From SAR324 cluster bacterium (lineage in GTDB: Bacteria > SAR324 > NAC60-12): a stretch of DNA of 64,000 nucleotides. How positions within the stretch are numbered: position 1 is the first letter of the stretch; the number at the start of each line of letters is the position of its first letter. Where the stretch lies: contig JANQJU010000086.1 in the NCBI GenBank assembly GCA_028281495.1, forward strand, positions 42,307-106,306, read 5' to 3'. Below, piece after piece: positions 52,269 through 61,689 of this stretch. The notes beneath the pieces are model-generated. The model made no database searches. It was not told the DNA's origin and was given only the letters and a program-made list of their open reading frames with translations. The position numbers and the translations under genes are program-made.

Positions 52269-53108
52269 ATGGATAGAAAATGGATAGGCTTCGTATTGGT
52301 AGGAATCGTTTTATTGTTGGGAAGCATGCCTGTCGCAGCAGTCGAGAAGACTCAATTGATTCAAGAAGTTTTAGATTTGTCGGGTGTGCGTGAGCAGCTT
52401 GCAGGAATGCCCGGAATCATGCAGCAGCAAATCTCCCAAGGGCAGAATCAAATGTCTCCTGTGGTGCGGCAGAAGTTAATGGAGATTGTAGCCGAGACTT
52501 TCGATACCGATAAAATGTATCGCTTGGTGCAAGAGTACAATGAAGCCAATTATCAAGAAGCGCATTTGCTGGCGGTACGGGATTGGTTGAAGTCGGCGCT
52601 GGGGCGAAAAGTCACAGAAATGGAGATTCAATCCTCGAATCCGGAAGCACTTTCGGAAATGATGGCATTTGCGCTTGAATTGCAACAAACACCGCCTTCT
52701 GATCAACGAAAGCAGTTGGTCCAGGATTTCAATGAAGTGTATCGCCTGAGTGAATTCTTGGGACAATTGTTAGTGGCATCCATGAAAGGTGCGTTGAATA
52801 TGATGCAATCTTTGTATCCCGACAATAACCCTGGAATGGATCATGAATTGTTAGTGGAGCAGCTACGACGCAGTATGATGCCTATGATTGAACAGCAGAT
52901 GGAAATACAAGTGCTGTTCACCTACCGCCACTTGTCGAATGAAGAGTTTGCAGCCTACGTTGAGCAAGGGCGAACGGAATCGGGCAAATGGTACATTGGG
53001 GTCAACAGCGCCGCCCTCGTGGATGCACTGAATCAAGCGATCCAAGATACCTTACAACGGTTGATAGAGGCGATTGAACGCAAAGAAATTCAACCTCAAA
53101 AGATTTAA
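52269..53108 (+). CDS. Exported DUF2059-like protein
   Basis: A 279-residue protein with signal peptide (WIGFVLVGIVLLLGSMPVAAVEK, cut near residue 25) and AGGAG before the start. The helical mature part resembles DUF2059: VLDLSGVREQLAGMPGIMQQQI at the start, and FTYRHLSNEEFAAYVEQGRTESGKWYI, the usual family end. It should be periplasmic. The repeat region separates it from the megasynthase, so no functional link is implied. Confidence 0.75.
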   Translation: MDRKWIGFVLVGIVLLLGSMPVAAVEKTQLIQEVLDLSGVREQLAGMPGIMQQQISQGQNQMSPVVRQKLMEIVAETFDTDKMYRLVQEYNEANYQEAHLLAVRDWLKSALGRKVTEMEIQSSNPEALSEMMAFALELQQTPPSDQRKQLVQDFNEVYRLSEFLGQLLVASMKGALNMMQSLYPDNNPGMDHELLVEQLRRSMMPMIEQQMEIQVLFTYRHLSNEEFAAYVEQGRTESGKWYIGVNSAALVDALNQAIQDTLQRLIEAIERKEIQPQKI

Positions 53109-53141
53109 TTTTCCGTGAAAGTAATCGTTTGAAGAGCGAGC

Positions 53142-53450
53142 TTATAAAAACGACTCGTAAGAAGGATTTTGATCATACGGGCGTTTTTCCTCTTCATCGG
53201 GTGGAATATAATCCTCTTCGGTACCACTCGAATAAGCATCGTTGTTGTTTTGGTAAGCATCGTTGCGACGATACGAATCGTTTTGATTCTGCTGGAAGGG
53301 GTTGCGGGGATCGTAAGCTTCGTGTGGGGCAACACGCTGGATGTGGTCCCACGGCAAATCATGCGTGTAGACATACCCAATCGCCAAAGCGACTAAGGCC
53401 AAACAGATAACAATGACTTTCTTTTCTTTCGGATCAAAATCGTCAAACAT
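53142..53450 (-). CDS. Small single-pass membrane protein
   Basis: A 102-residue protein: a short charged N-terminus, one hydrophobic helix (VIVICLALVALAIGYVY, residues 12-28) and a disordered Asn/Gln/Tyr/Asp/Glu-rich tail. Probably cytoplasmic N-terminus and periplasmic tail. Its ATG lies at the same bases as the ATG of the divergent gene. No family recognised. Confidence 0.65.
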   Translation of the reverse strand: MFDDFDPKEKKVIVICLALVALAIGYVYTHDLPWDHIQRVAPHEAYDPRNPFQQNQNDSYRRNDAYQNNNDAYSSGTEEDYIPPDEEEKRPYDQNPSYESFL

Positions 53451-53871
53451 GAGAACTCCAACGGGGCGTGTGAAAGCAATATACTTTATCTTTTTATATC
53501 AAAGAACCCGGATTTTGTTAAGTATAGGGCTGCTGAGTCTTGGTTTATTGCTAGGGTGTTCCAGCGGAGGATCGCGGGAATTCGATTACCCGACAAGTTA
53601 TGAACGTGAAACGAATTTGGTCTGTACCATTGTCTACGAGCCACGGTTTGCCGTGTTACTAGGAAATTCTCGAACCTCTCGCATTTCAAGGATCGTCCCC
53701 ATGGGAGACACCGTGATTGCATTTTTTGCGGATGGGAACCGGGTCATCTTGCCCATTCAAGCAGACTTGCCAGTAGGGGAAGTGTTTTATTGCGGGCAAC
53801 GCGAAGCGCACTTTAACTGTGCACCGTTGAAAGGGTCGGGGCAAAACTGGGACCCCCACTGTGTCAGATAG
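53449..53871 (+). CDS. Small putative lipoprotein
   Basis: About 140 residues with a lipoprotein signal (LLSIGLLSLGLLLGCSSGG, lipobox LLGC). The start is uncertain: the ATG at 53449 overlaps the ATG of the divergent gene by two bases, while a GTG at 53470 or a TTG near 53516 would give a shorter, more usual signal peptide and free the gap for promoters. The mature part is beta-rich with four Cys (CTIVYEPRF, VFYCGQREAHFNCAPL, and the end DPHCVR). Function unknown. Confidence 0.7.
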   Translation: MRTPTGRVKAIYFIFLYQRTRILLSIGLLSLGLLLGCSSGGSREFDYPTSYERETNLVCTIVYEPRFAVLLGNSRTSRISRIVPMGDTVIAFFADGNRVILPIQADLPVGEVFYCGQREAHFNCAPLKGSGQNWDPHCVR

Positions 53872-53877
53872 AACGGT

Positions 53878-55428
53878 TTATTCAAATGTGGAGAAAGCTC
53901 CATTCAAACCATGAATGAGATTGCTGGCAGTGAGGTAGGAAGGAGACAACGCTCGAATCGTACAATCTCCAGACAGTCCATGCAGATACACGCCGAGCAA
54001 GGTAGCATCCAATGGATCACATCCTCTTGCCAACAAACTTCCGATGATGCCACTGAGCACATCGCCTGAACCTCCCGTCGCCATGCCATCATTGCCCGTG
54101 GGATTAATAAATACCTGCCCGCCGGGTTCGGCAACCACACTGAAAGCCCCTTTCAGCACCACAATCACCTGCCATTCCTGGGCAAAGGTGCGAGCCGCAT
54201 CGATACGTTTGTTTTGAATCTCTGCAACACTCCATCCGCACAATCGCGAGAATTCTTTGGGATGCGGAGTGATTATCGTGGGGGCCTGTCGCTGCTGCAA
54301 GGTGTCTCGATTGATGTTGTTCAACCCATCGGCATCAATCAAAAGAGGTTGTTCAATCTGAGGGATCAACTCTTGTAGAAATTCGATAGTTTCGGGATGA
54401 CGGCCAATGCCACAGCCGAGTATCACCGCATCCCGATTGGTCAAAGCAGACTTCACAAAACGGACTTGGGCCTTAGAAAAGTAGCTGTCGGGGCCTACTG
54501 AGGAAGAAAGTGTCATCAGCTCCGGACATGTGCCGACAAAGGCATCTCTCAGGCACAAAGGGACAAAGGCCGAGACCAAACCACATCCACTTTTGAGCGC
54601 AGCCTGAGATGCCAATACCACCGCTCCTGCCATACCTGCTGAACCACAAATCGCGAGCAAATGCCCAAAGGTTCCTTTGTGTCCATCGACCGAACGGTGG
54701 GGGAAAATGGTTTGGATGTAAGGAGCCGTTACAAGGTATGTCGGTGTAGCGTCTTCCGGCCATTGGGGGGGAATTGAAATATCAGGAACCTGCACTTCTC
54801 CTGCATATCGTGCACCTGGATATTGATAGCAACCCTGCTTACCGACTTGGAAAGTGACGGTGGATTGGCATTCCACGGCCACTCCCATGATCTGACCGTG
54901 ATCGGCATGAATGCCTGAAGGGATATCCACTGCAATTTTGTCAGCTCGATCATTCTGGTTCATGGTTGCAATCCACTCGGCATATTTGCCTTCGATCGGA
55001 CGCTCCAAACCCGTTCCAAAAATGGCATCAATCAGCAGATCTGCTTTTTGAATGAGTTGAGTTGCCGCTTCGGTCTCATATGAAGTGCTGGCCCCAAAGT
55101 GTTTCCACAGAGTTTGATTCAGTTGGGCATCCTCGGTTTTACATAGACCTGCCTCTACCACCTGCACTCTATAGCCTCGATTTTGCAACAAACGCGCAAT
55201 GGCAAAACCATCCCCTCCGTTATTTCCTTTGCCACAGCATACGACAATTCGATATTCAGGATGATCACACAGGTAGGTCTGTTCCACCCAATCGGTAACA
55301 CTGCGGGCTGCATTTTCCATCAGAACCATACCGGGAACGCCTAGCGTTTCAATCGCATGATGGTCCATAGCCTGCATCTCAGAAGCCGTGCACAGTCGCT
55401 GCAATGAGTTCCGGATCATACTTGACAA
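53878..55428 (-). CDS. nnrDE: Bifunctional NAD(P)H-hydrate epimerase / ADP-dependent dehydratase
   Basis: A 516-residue fusion that repairs damaged NAD(P)H. Residues 1-225 are the YjeF N-terminal epimerase (AARSVTDWV; CGKGNNGGDGFAIARLL; DAIFGTGLERPIEG). Residues 235-515 are the ribokinase-like dehydratase (PHRSVDGHKGTFGHLLAICGS; DADGLNN; NATGGSGDVLSG-like, here NDGMATGGSGDVLSGIIG). It is convergent with the small lipoprotein gene, 6 bp apart. Confidence 0.96.
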   Translation of the reverse strand: MSSMIRNSLQRLCTASEMQAMDHHAIETLGVPGMVLMENAARSVTDWVEQTYLCDHPEYRIVVCCGKGNNGGDGFAIARLLQNRGYRVQVVEAGLCKTEDAQLNQTLWKHFGASTSYETEAATQLIQKADLLIDAIFGTGLERPIEGKYAEWIATMNQNDRADKIAVDIPSGIHADHGQIMGVAVECQSTVTFQVGKQGCYQYPGARYAGEVQVPDISIPPQWPEDATPTYLVTAPYIQTIFPHRSVDGHKGTFGHLLAICGSAGMAGAVVLASQAALKSGCGLVSAFVPLCLRDAFVGTCPELMTLSSSVGPDSYFSKAQVRFVKSALTNRDAVILGCGIGRHPETIEFLQELIPQIEQPLLIDADGLNNINRDTLQQRQAPTIITPHPKEFSRLCGWSVAEIQNKRIDAARTFAQEWQVIVVLKGAFSVVAEPGGQVFINPTGNDGMATGGSGDVLSGIIGSLLARGCDPLDATLLGVYLHGLSGDCTIRALSPSYLTASNLIHGLNGAFSTFE

Positions 55429-55500
55429 CCTCCAGCCTTCTTGTCATTCATCAAAAATACTCAACCTTCTCAACTTCGGATATATACACAGGAAAAGAAT

Positions 55501-55896
55501 ATGGAAGCCCCTCGTAGAGAATCAAGGCAAATGCATATCCTCCAATTGGACATCTCGTTTGAAGAAGAGGACGATATCGGCCAGGTGATCGACTGGACTC
55601 ATGATGGCATTCAAGTGCTTTCAGTGATGCCATTGAAGCATGACGAAAAGTATCGAGTTCGATTCCACATCGAACGGACACGCTTTGAAAAAATAGAAGG
55701 AAGTTGGCAATCGCACACTCAGGAATGGACACGAGGCGGAGACGTACGGTGGGTCAAATCCTATAAAGACGGGTGCTGGTTTGGCGTCCAGTTTGACGAA
55801 TCCCTACACGATTTTCCCCTAGAAGATGTGAAGGATTTTCTCAACGCCGATGATTTTTGCCATATGGCAATTTTTTTAGCCGATGAAGATATGTGA
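55501..55896 (+). CDS. PilZ-like domain protein
   Basis: About 131 residues. I chose the ATG at 55501, preceded by AGGAAAAG, over a TTG at 55441. An RRESR near residue 5 and IDWTHDGIQVLS near residue 35 fit the RxxxR and (D/N)x(S/T)xxG pair by which PilZ domains bind cyclic di-GMP; VRWVKSYKDGCWFGVQFDES is the typical closing strand pair. It would be a small cytoplasmic c-di-GMP receptor. Its stop is close to the next small gene. Confidence 0.7.
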   Translation: MEAPRRESRQMHILQLDISFEEEDDIGQVIDWTHDGIQVLSVMPLKHDEKYRVRFHIERTRFEKIEGSWQSHTQEWTRGGDVRWVKSYKDGCWFGVQFDESLHDFPLEDVKDFLNADDFCHMAIFLADEDM

Positions 55897-55913
55897 ATCT
55901 AGAAAGGACATAC

Positions 55914-56132
55914 ATGAGCGAAACCGAAGACCGTGTCAAATTCCTGGAAACCAAAGCAAACTACTATCTGCGCTCGTTGCATCAGTTGAGAGAAACTCAA
56001 CCTTCCGAGGACGCATCGGCATCCAAGCATATCGAAGTCACCCAACGAGAGTTACGCAAGGTGAGAGATAAATTGGTGCAATTGGGAGGCAGCGAAATGG
56101 TAGAAGCCCTCAATCAAGAGTTGGGAGACTGA
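55914..56132 (+). CDS. Small helical protein, 72 aa
   Basis: About 72 residues, starting at the ATG at 55914 after AGAAAGGA; a GTG at 55893 is possible. It is a charged, mostly helical protein with heptad character (VKFLETKANYYLRSLHQLRE and onward). Its end overlaps the convergent GTPase gene by 19 bp. It may be co-expressed with the PilZ-like gene 17 bp upstream. Function unknown. Confidence 0.65.
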   Translation: MSETEDRVKFLETKANYYLRSLHQLRETQPSEDASASKHIEVTQRELRKVRDKLVQLGGSEMVEALNQELGD

Positions 56133-57325
56133 AAATTGCGAAAATATTGTTTCAGCACCTCCCGTCCTTCTTCAAGCTGCTCTTTATACAACTCTCGAAA
56201 TTTTTCTTTGCTCGGTAGATCCCCATCCAATACATAACTGAAATAGGCACACAGCGTTTGCCCCAACGCATAGGTGGTGGCCGCCGTATAAACCGACGAA
56301 ACAGCCGAGCCATACACTGGGACAAATTTAATCAATTCACGCCCACCAAAGTTTGCCAGCACTCCAACCCCTAAGGCCCCAACAATTTCTGTAAACCGAC
56401 GGGTATTCATCTCTTGATTGTAGATGGAGGCAATTGTTTGGAACATCTTTGCCATGATGACACCGGTCAGTGGCAGCCCCACAAAAGGAACCGGAACCAG
56501 TCCGGTACTTCCCGCCATGATAGAATAAAACAGGATATGGGGATGGGCTGTCTTGAAATAGATGCCTTTCAAATGCTTGCGCATCGGTGAAGCGTCTTGC
56601 AACATCACACGCAATCCGAGTGGCAATTTTGTCTCAATTGCGTCCCACAAGGCATCCAATCCGTAATGTTCGATATCATATCCATCTTCCGGCAGGGTCA
56701 AGTCCACAGGAATAAAATCTGTCGTGATGTCTTGGAAAAGTTCGCGTTGTTTGGACAGGGAACGAGAGAGATCGGAAGGGACCGAATTGGGAAGCGGATC
56801 TTGTTGATACGGATACGGTTCGAGATGGGCCATCTCTGGAGGAGAATAGCCTTCATGTAACGTCGTTTGAACGACAAGAATGGGCCATTGAGGGTGCTTT
56901 TTTATGATCTTTCGAAGGGGTTCCATGACCGCTTGTTGGGCATGATCCATGGCTTTGACCACCACAATCAGCAAGTGCGCTTGTTGGGCAAACACCTCCA
57001 TGTCTTCGGTAGGATCATAATCCACCTCACCGAGACCGCGTGTGTCTAAAAATCGTACAAAGCTATTTGCTTCGCTAGGAAAATCATAAAGATAGGCATT
57101 GCGTGTACAGGGGCGGATGCCGTCGCCAATCTCGGCACGACTGCTTCCAGTTAAGCTCCGAATGATCGAAGTCTTGCCAGATTGGGCTTTGCCCAGCAAC
57201 CAAAACACAGGAACAGGCAGCTGCTCGCGAATGGCTTGGAATTGCTCTTCCAGTTTCGCTTGATCGACCTTTGGAGACAAAACCTGATTGCTAAAGAAGT
57301 TTCGGAGATGATCATAGAATTTCAT
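56114..57325 (-). CDS. GTPase with C-terminal DUF697-like membrane region
   Basis: A 403-residue GTPase of the Era/dynamin-like family. Walker A is GKAQSGKTSIIRSL near residue 45, G2 region IRPCTRN, and G3 is FLDTRGLGEV near 92. The usual NKxD (G4) is not seen: the strand ends ILVVQTTLHEG. After residue 255 there are hydrophobic segments (FYSIMAGSTGLVPVPFVGLPLTGVIMAKM; VGALGVGVLANFGG; GSAVSSVYTAATTYALG) of the DUF697 type. It would sit at the inner membrane. Its start overlaps the upstream gene by 4 bp. Confidence 0.85.
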   Translation of the reverse strand: MKFYDHLRNFFSNQVLSPKVDQAKLEEQFQAIREQLPVPVFWLLGKAQSGKTSIIRSLTGSSRAEIGDGIRPCTRNAYLYDFPSEANSFVRFLDTRGLGEVDYDPTEDMEVFAQQAHLLIVVVKAMDHAQQAVMEPLRKIIKKHPQWPILVVQTTLHEGYSPPEMAHLEPYPYQQDPLPNSVPSDLSRSLSKQRELFQDITTDFIPVDLTLPEDGYDIEHYGLDALWDAIETKLPLGLRVMLQDASPMRKHLKGIYFKTAHPHILFYSIMAGSTGLVPVPFVGLPLTGVIMAKMFQTIASIYNQEMNTRRFTEIVGALGVGVLANFGGRELIKFVPVYGSAVSSVYTAATTYALGQTLCAYFSYVLDGDLPSKEKFRELYKEQLEEGREVLKQYFRNFQSPNS

Positions 57326-58521
57326 GAGGCAGACTCAATTTTTTCCCCTAATCCCAACACTGGTCCCTCGGCACGTCGTAATTGCGACAGTTGGCGGTTG
57401 AGGGTGAGGATCCGGTCGAACAATTGTTGAGCTTCTTGATAATCCTGGACTTGTTTGTCTGGGATTTCGGGTACGGAAGAACTGTGTGGTGTCCCTTTTT
57501 TGGAAGGAACCACGGGATTTGGTAGGGAAATGTTGATCTCGATTTGTGCTCCAGAATCCAATTGATGTGAAAGATAACGCACAGCTTGACGTACCGGACG
57601 TTCGATCACCATTTTGTCTGATTCTGCTTTTCCCACGGCGAAGGTGTCGATGAGCATCCGCCCGATGCGGCGTAGCTCGTCACGGACATAGCGATACTGG
57701 TGGGCTTCCAATTGTTGCAACATTTCTGGCGGCACGGGCGTGTCTGCCAAGTCGAGACGGGCTTGGTGCATCTCACAAACTTCTTGATACGAGGCAAGCC
57801 ATTGTTCCAGAAAAGTCACGAGCACTGAAGCCACGGGACGAGAGCATTCAAAAAATAACAACCGATTGGAAGCGGTCATGGATTTCAAAACAATGGGAGA
57901 AACCTCTTCAAACAACTGGTGGAACAGGCCAAACACCTTTTTGAATTGGCGAGCTGCTTTTTCTATATTTTGGGGTGTGAGCAGGTCTAAGGGAACTGCC
58001 TCTGTTTCCGAGGAAGGAGGATCCGTTGAGTTCGTTGAATTGGCTGTTGATAAACTGGTTTCTTGAAGCACGATTCCAATTTCAGAGGTCTCGGATTCTG
58101 TAAGAGATGGAGGGGTATTCAACACCTTCAGATCACGCAGGGAGCGTTTGAGGAGCTCATAAAAAACCTGGACTTCTTGTACCAAAGGATTGAGCTGCGA
58201 TAAGGCTTGTGCCGGGATCACTCCATTTGCGTTGAGAATTTCCGAGATGCGCTTCAGCAATTGTTTTCCTGTGCACTTATCCGCTCCAATGGCTGAAAAA
58301 ACGTAACGATTGCTCGGAGAACTGAAATTGGATTCGCATGCTTCTAGGTTGGAAACGAGCGTCGTGTAGACTTCTTGATAAGTATCCACCGTGCTTTCAT
58401 CCGGATTGCTTAAGGACTCTTCCAACACGCTTAACAAACGATCCAACATGGGAACGATCTTTTGTTGCTCAAATTCCTCTTTCAGGAGGTGTAAGGCTTG
58501 GTTCAGTCGACCAACTTCCAT
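57322..58521 (-). CDS. Unrecognised helical protein, partner of the GTPase gene
   Basis: About 399 residues. I chose the ATG at 58521, preceded by AAGGG; the frame is open 33 codons further, but without a good ribosome site. Mostly helical, with long amphipathic stretches and a Ser/Thr-rich linker near residues 170-200. The final 60 residues hold another coiled coil (VQDYQEAQQLFDRILTLNRQ). It overlaps the GTPase start by 4 bp, so the two probably work together. No family recognised. Confidence 0.72.
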   Translation of the reverse strand: MEVGRLNQALHLLKEEFEQQKIVPMLDRLLSVLEESLSNPDESTVDTYQEVYTTLVSNLEACESNFSSPSNRYVFSAIGADKCTGKQLLKRISEILNANGVIPAQALSQLNPLVQEVQVFYELLKRSLRDLKVLNTPPSLTESETSEIGIVLQETSLSTANSTNSTDPPSSETEAVPLDLLTPQNIEKAARQFKKVFGLFHQLFEEVSPIVLKSMTASNRLLFFECSRPVASVLVTFLEQWLASYQEVCEMHQARLDLADTPVPPEMLQQLEAHQYRYVRDELRRIGRMLIDTFAVGKAESDKMVIERPVRQAVRYLSHQLDSGAQIEINISLPNPVVPSKKGTPHSSSVPEIPDKQVQDYQEAQQLFDRILTLNRQLSQLRRAEGPVLGLGEKIESAS

Positions 58522-58676
58522 AGGGGGCCCTTCAATCGTATGGGAAAACGGTAAATCCAGTGGCACACGTCGCGTCCGATATGTGCCCACTCGGATCACT
58601 TTGAAAACAACGATTATCAAATGGGATAGGAAACTCCCCTACCTATAAATAGAATTCTGAGGTTGGGTCAAGCATC

Positions 58677-59315
58677 TTATAAGAACTGGCCGGTTGGAGC
58701 GGTGCTTTCGGTTTCTGGAAGTGAAACCGATCCTCGTTGCTGGGATTGCCAGTAACCCGCACCAGGACCATAGCCTTGCCCATTTCGATCTCCTGAGGAA
58801 CGGCCCATTCCACGACGGCCTTGCCCCGATTGACCATAGCCTTGACCTGGGGATCGACGTTGTCCCCGTCCTCGAAAATCTTGAGGTCCTTGGGCAACCC
58901 GTTGTTTCATCTGCTCTCCTTGTTCTTGCGTGATCTTTCCAGAGGCTACGGCTTGGTCGATCACCGCTTCTGCTTTGGTCTTCATAGAATTGTGGAAAGT
59001 ATTTGAGTCGATATTATATTCTTCCAACAAATCAGGAAAGCGTTTGGTCGCCGCTTTGATTTTCAAGGCATCGGCGGTTTCTCCTGTCATTTCAGCCAGC
59101 ACTTCAAAACGAGCATTGGCCATTTCGGTCCGGATGGCTTGACGGGCTTCACGGAGTTCTGAAGAGCCGCTGCGTTGTCCTCGATAATCTTGGGACATGC
59201 CAGAGCCACCTCCACGAAAATTTCCGCGGGGGTGTGCATTCAACACAGAAATTCCAACTCCACATAAAACAACGATTGCGAATACACTCATAATAATTTT
59301 TGCGATCTTTTTCAT
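58677..59315 (-). CDS. Secreted DUF2680-like protein next to a two-component system
   Basis: About 212 residues, starting at ATG 59315 after GGAGG. A signal peptide (IIMSVFAIVVLCGVGISVLNAH) leads to a short Gly/Arg-rich stretch, a helical part with AVIDQAVASGKITQEQGEQMKQRV (the DUF2680-like pattern), and a long Gly/Gln/Arg-rich disordered tail. It is divergent from the sensor kinase gene with a 147-bp gap. Small secreted helical proteins beside BaeS/CpxA-type kinases often give feedback on envelope stress (compare Spy and CpxP), so this is a candidate regulon member. Confidence 0.72.
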   Translation of the reverse strand: MKKIAKIIMSVFAIVVLCGVGISVLNAHPRGNFRGGGSGMSQDYRGQRSGSSELREARQAIRTEMANARFEVLAEMTGETADALKIKAATKRFPDLLEEYNIDSNTFHNSMKTKAEAVIDQAVASGKITQEQGEQMKQRVAQGPQDFRGRGQRRSPGQGYGQSGQGRRGMGRSSGDRNGQGYGPGAGYWQSQQRGSVSLPETESTAPTGQFL

Positions 59316-59462
59316 AGTAACCTCCAACGAATTAAGTGTTAAGAACCAAGGCTCGCTGCCTTGAACTGATTTTAGATTACCAATACATTATGGAGGAAAT
59401 GTGGAAGAACTATGTGAAGGTCATGGAGATAACCAGCCCCTATCTGTGCAAAGGAATTCGCA

Positions 59463-60857
59463 ATGTCGCACTTGAAATTCAAACTCAGTCATAAACTGTT
59501 TGGAGCCTTTTTGTTAACCACTATCCTGACCGTGGTTTTGATGGGAGTGACCAACTATTTCAACATTTCCGGAGATTTTGCCAACTACATCGAACAGGCA
59601 GAACTCGCCCGTCACGAAACCACTGTTGAAATCTTGGCTACCTATTATCGAGAAAATGGAGATTGGGAACGTCTCAGGGATAATCGACGGGCCTGGCGCA
59701 GGATTTTTCAAAATCAATTTTTTCGGGACGATGAGCCAGAGCGAAGGCACAATCGAAGCCTAGGCTCGTTCAGAGGCTTTCGACGTGTCTCTTTACTCGA
59801 CAACAACCGCAGTTTGATTTTTGGACGATCCCATCCCCCAGAAATGCTTTTGATGAAACCGATTCGGCTAGAAGGAGAGACCATTGGTTGGCTTGCTATT
59901 CGGAAAGGAGAAGAACTCACGGACCCCCTCGCTTTAGGGTTCCTCAAACAGCAATCGCAAGCGTTTTGGATTATTGGTGGCCTGGCCATTGGGTTTGCTG
60001 CTTTGGTTTCATTTTTTCTGGCTCGCCATTTTTTAGCTCCGATTCACCAGCTCACCGAGGGCACCCAATCGTTAAAAAATCGCGAATTCCACACCCGTAT
60101 TCCCGTGCAAACCAAAGACGAATTGGGCACATTGGCAGCCAACTTCAATGTCATGGCTGAGACACTGGAACGCTATGAAGAGATGCGCAAAGAATGGATT
60201 GCAGATGTTTCTCATGAACTGCGGACCCCCTTAGCCATTCTGCGAGGGGAGATCGAGGCCATGCAAGATGGAATACGTCAGCCCACTCCCGAAAACCTGG
60301 ACTCCTTACACCGCGAAGTGCAGCATATCAGCCAAATTGTTCACGACTTGAGCGACCTGCTATTATCCGATTCGGGTGGGCTTTCTTTCCAAAAGTCTCC
60401 TGCGAATTTACTAGAAATTTTACAAGGCGTGCTCAAACTTTATCAGGCTCGCTTTGCAGATCGAAACATCACTGTAGAAACTCAATTTACTTCGGATCAT
60501 CCCATCGTGATTTCAGGAGATACTCAGCGCCTTACGCAACTATTCACCAACCTCTTGGAAAATAATCTGCGATACACAACGTCTCCTGGTTCCCTGAAAC
60601 TGATCCTCTACCCTACTGCCGACACCGTGCATCTCGCTTTTGAAGATTCTGGGCCGGGTGTCCCCGAAAAAGCGGTAGAGCGTCTTTTTGAGCGGCTCTA
60701 CCGAGTTGACAAATCTCGGAGCCGTGCAATGGGGGGGAGCGGATTAGGACTTTCCATCTGCCAGCATATCGTGGAACATCATGGCGGCACCATACAGGCC
60801 CGGAACGCCCCGAACGCAGGCCTTCGAATTGAGATGCAGTTTCCCGTACTCTCTTAA
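59463..60857 (+). CDS. Sensor histidine kinase, BaeS-like
   Basis: A 464-residue sensor kinase with AAAGGA at a good distance. Two membrane segments (LFGAFLLTTILTVVLMGVT near residue 12; FWIIGGLAIGFAALVSFFLA near 168) bracket a 135-residue periplasmic sensor part. A HAMP domain follows (FLAPIHQLTEGTQSL), then the phospho-His in DVSHELRTPLAIL near 250, and the ATPase boxes NLLENNLRYT, FEDSGPGVPE and GGSGLGLSI. The whole is BaeS-like. A response regulator gene follows 121 bp later. Confidence 0.93.
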   Translation: MSHLKFKLSHKLFGAFLLTTILTVVLMGVTNYFNISGDFANYIEQAELARHETTVEILATYYRENGDWERLRDNRRAWRRIFQNQFFRDDEPERRHNRSLGSFRGFRRVSLLDNNRSLIFGRSHPPEMLLMKPIRLEGETIGWLAIRKGEELTDPLALGFLKQQSQAFWIIGGLAIGFAALVSFFLARHFLAPIHQLTEGTQSLKNREFHTRIPVQTKDELGTLAANFNVMAETLERYEEMRKEWIADVSHELRTPLAILRGEIEAMQDGIRQPTPENLDSLHREVQHISQIVHDLSDLLLSDSGGLSFQKSPANLLEILQGVLKLYQARFADRNITVETQFTSDHPIVISGDTQRLTQLFTNLLENNLRYTTSPGSLKLILYPTADTVHLAFEDSGPGVPEKAVERLFERLYRVDKSRSRAMGGSGLGLSICQHIVEHHGGTIQARNAPNAGLRIEMQFPVLS

Positions 60858-60978
60858 ATCGGGTTTTGTCGTCATCAAATCAAGTCGTCATCAAAGGCCA
60901 AGATTATTTATAAAATATGAGTTCACTCGGTGGACACAGCGTCTATGTAGTGACGAGTATATCCCATATGAGGTTACT

Positions 60979-61689
60979 ATGAGCACACAGCATATTTTGA
61001 TCGTGGAAGACGAAATCAAAATTGCCCAAATTCTACGCGATTACTTAGAAAATTCTGGCTACCAAACCACACATTTGGACAGCGGTATCCGAGTGGCAGA
61101 AACCGTACGTCAGCAGTCCTTGGATTTGATTCTGCTGGACGTGATGCTTCCTGGTAAAGATGGCATGGAAATTTGTCGAGAGGTCCGGAAATTTTCTGAA
61201 GTGCCGATCATTATGATCACGGCTCGTGTGGAAGAAATCGACCGCTTGCTGGGCCTCGAATTGGGAGCAGATGACTACATCTGCAAGCCGTTCAGCCCGC
61301 GTGAGGTCGTGGCTCGTGTGAAGACAGTCCTTCGTCGCAGCGGACAAAAAACTGAAGCGGAATCAGCAAATGGCGAAATCATCCAAGTGGGTGAAATCAG
61401 TTTAGACATCCAACAACACCGAGCCGCAATCCAAGAGGAAGAAATCAAACTCACCCTCAATGAATTTGCGTTATTGCAGGTCTTTTTATCCCAACCCAAT
61501 CGGGTCTTTTCTCGCAACGAGTTGCTGAATCGCGTCCAAGGCTATGACTTCGAAGGGTACGAGCGGACAATTGACTCCCATGTGAAGAATCTGCGGAAAA
61601 AGATTTCGAAACGTTTACCTCATCAGGAAGTGATCGGTGCGGTGTATGGGGTGGGGTATCGATTGAACGATCCGCCCGTTGAAAAATGA
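60979..61689 (+). CDS. OmpR-family response regulator, BaeR-like
   Basis: A 236-residue response regulator. The start is the ATG at 60979 after GAGG, 66 codons inside a longer open frame. The receiver has ILIVEDEIKIA, Asp in LILLDVMLPGKDG and Lys in DDYICKPFSPRE. The winged-helix DNA-binding part closes with ERTIDSHVKNLRKKI and VYGVGYRL. The leader carries a near repeat (GTCGTCATCAAA at 60868 and 60884). Its stop overlaps the start of the next gene by 4 bp, so that gene may be co-regulated. Confidence 0.93.
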   Translation: MSTQHILIVEDEIKIAQILRDYLENSGYQTTHLDSGIRVAETVRQQSLDLILLDVMLPGKDGMEICREVRKFSEVPIIMITARVEEIDRLLGLELGADDYICKPFSPREVVARVKTVLRRSGQKTEAESANGEIIQVGEISLDIQQHRAAIQEEEIKLTLNEFALLQVFLSQPNRVFSRNELLNRVQGYDFEGYERTIDSHVKNLRKKISKRLPHQEVIGAVYGVGYRLNDPPVEK

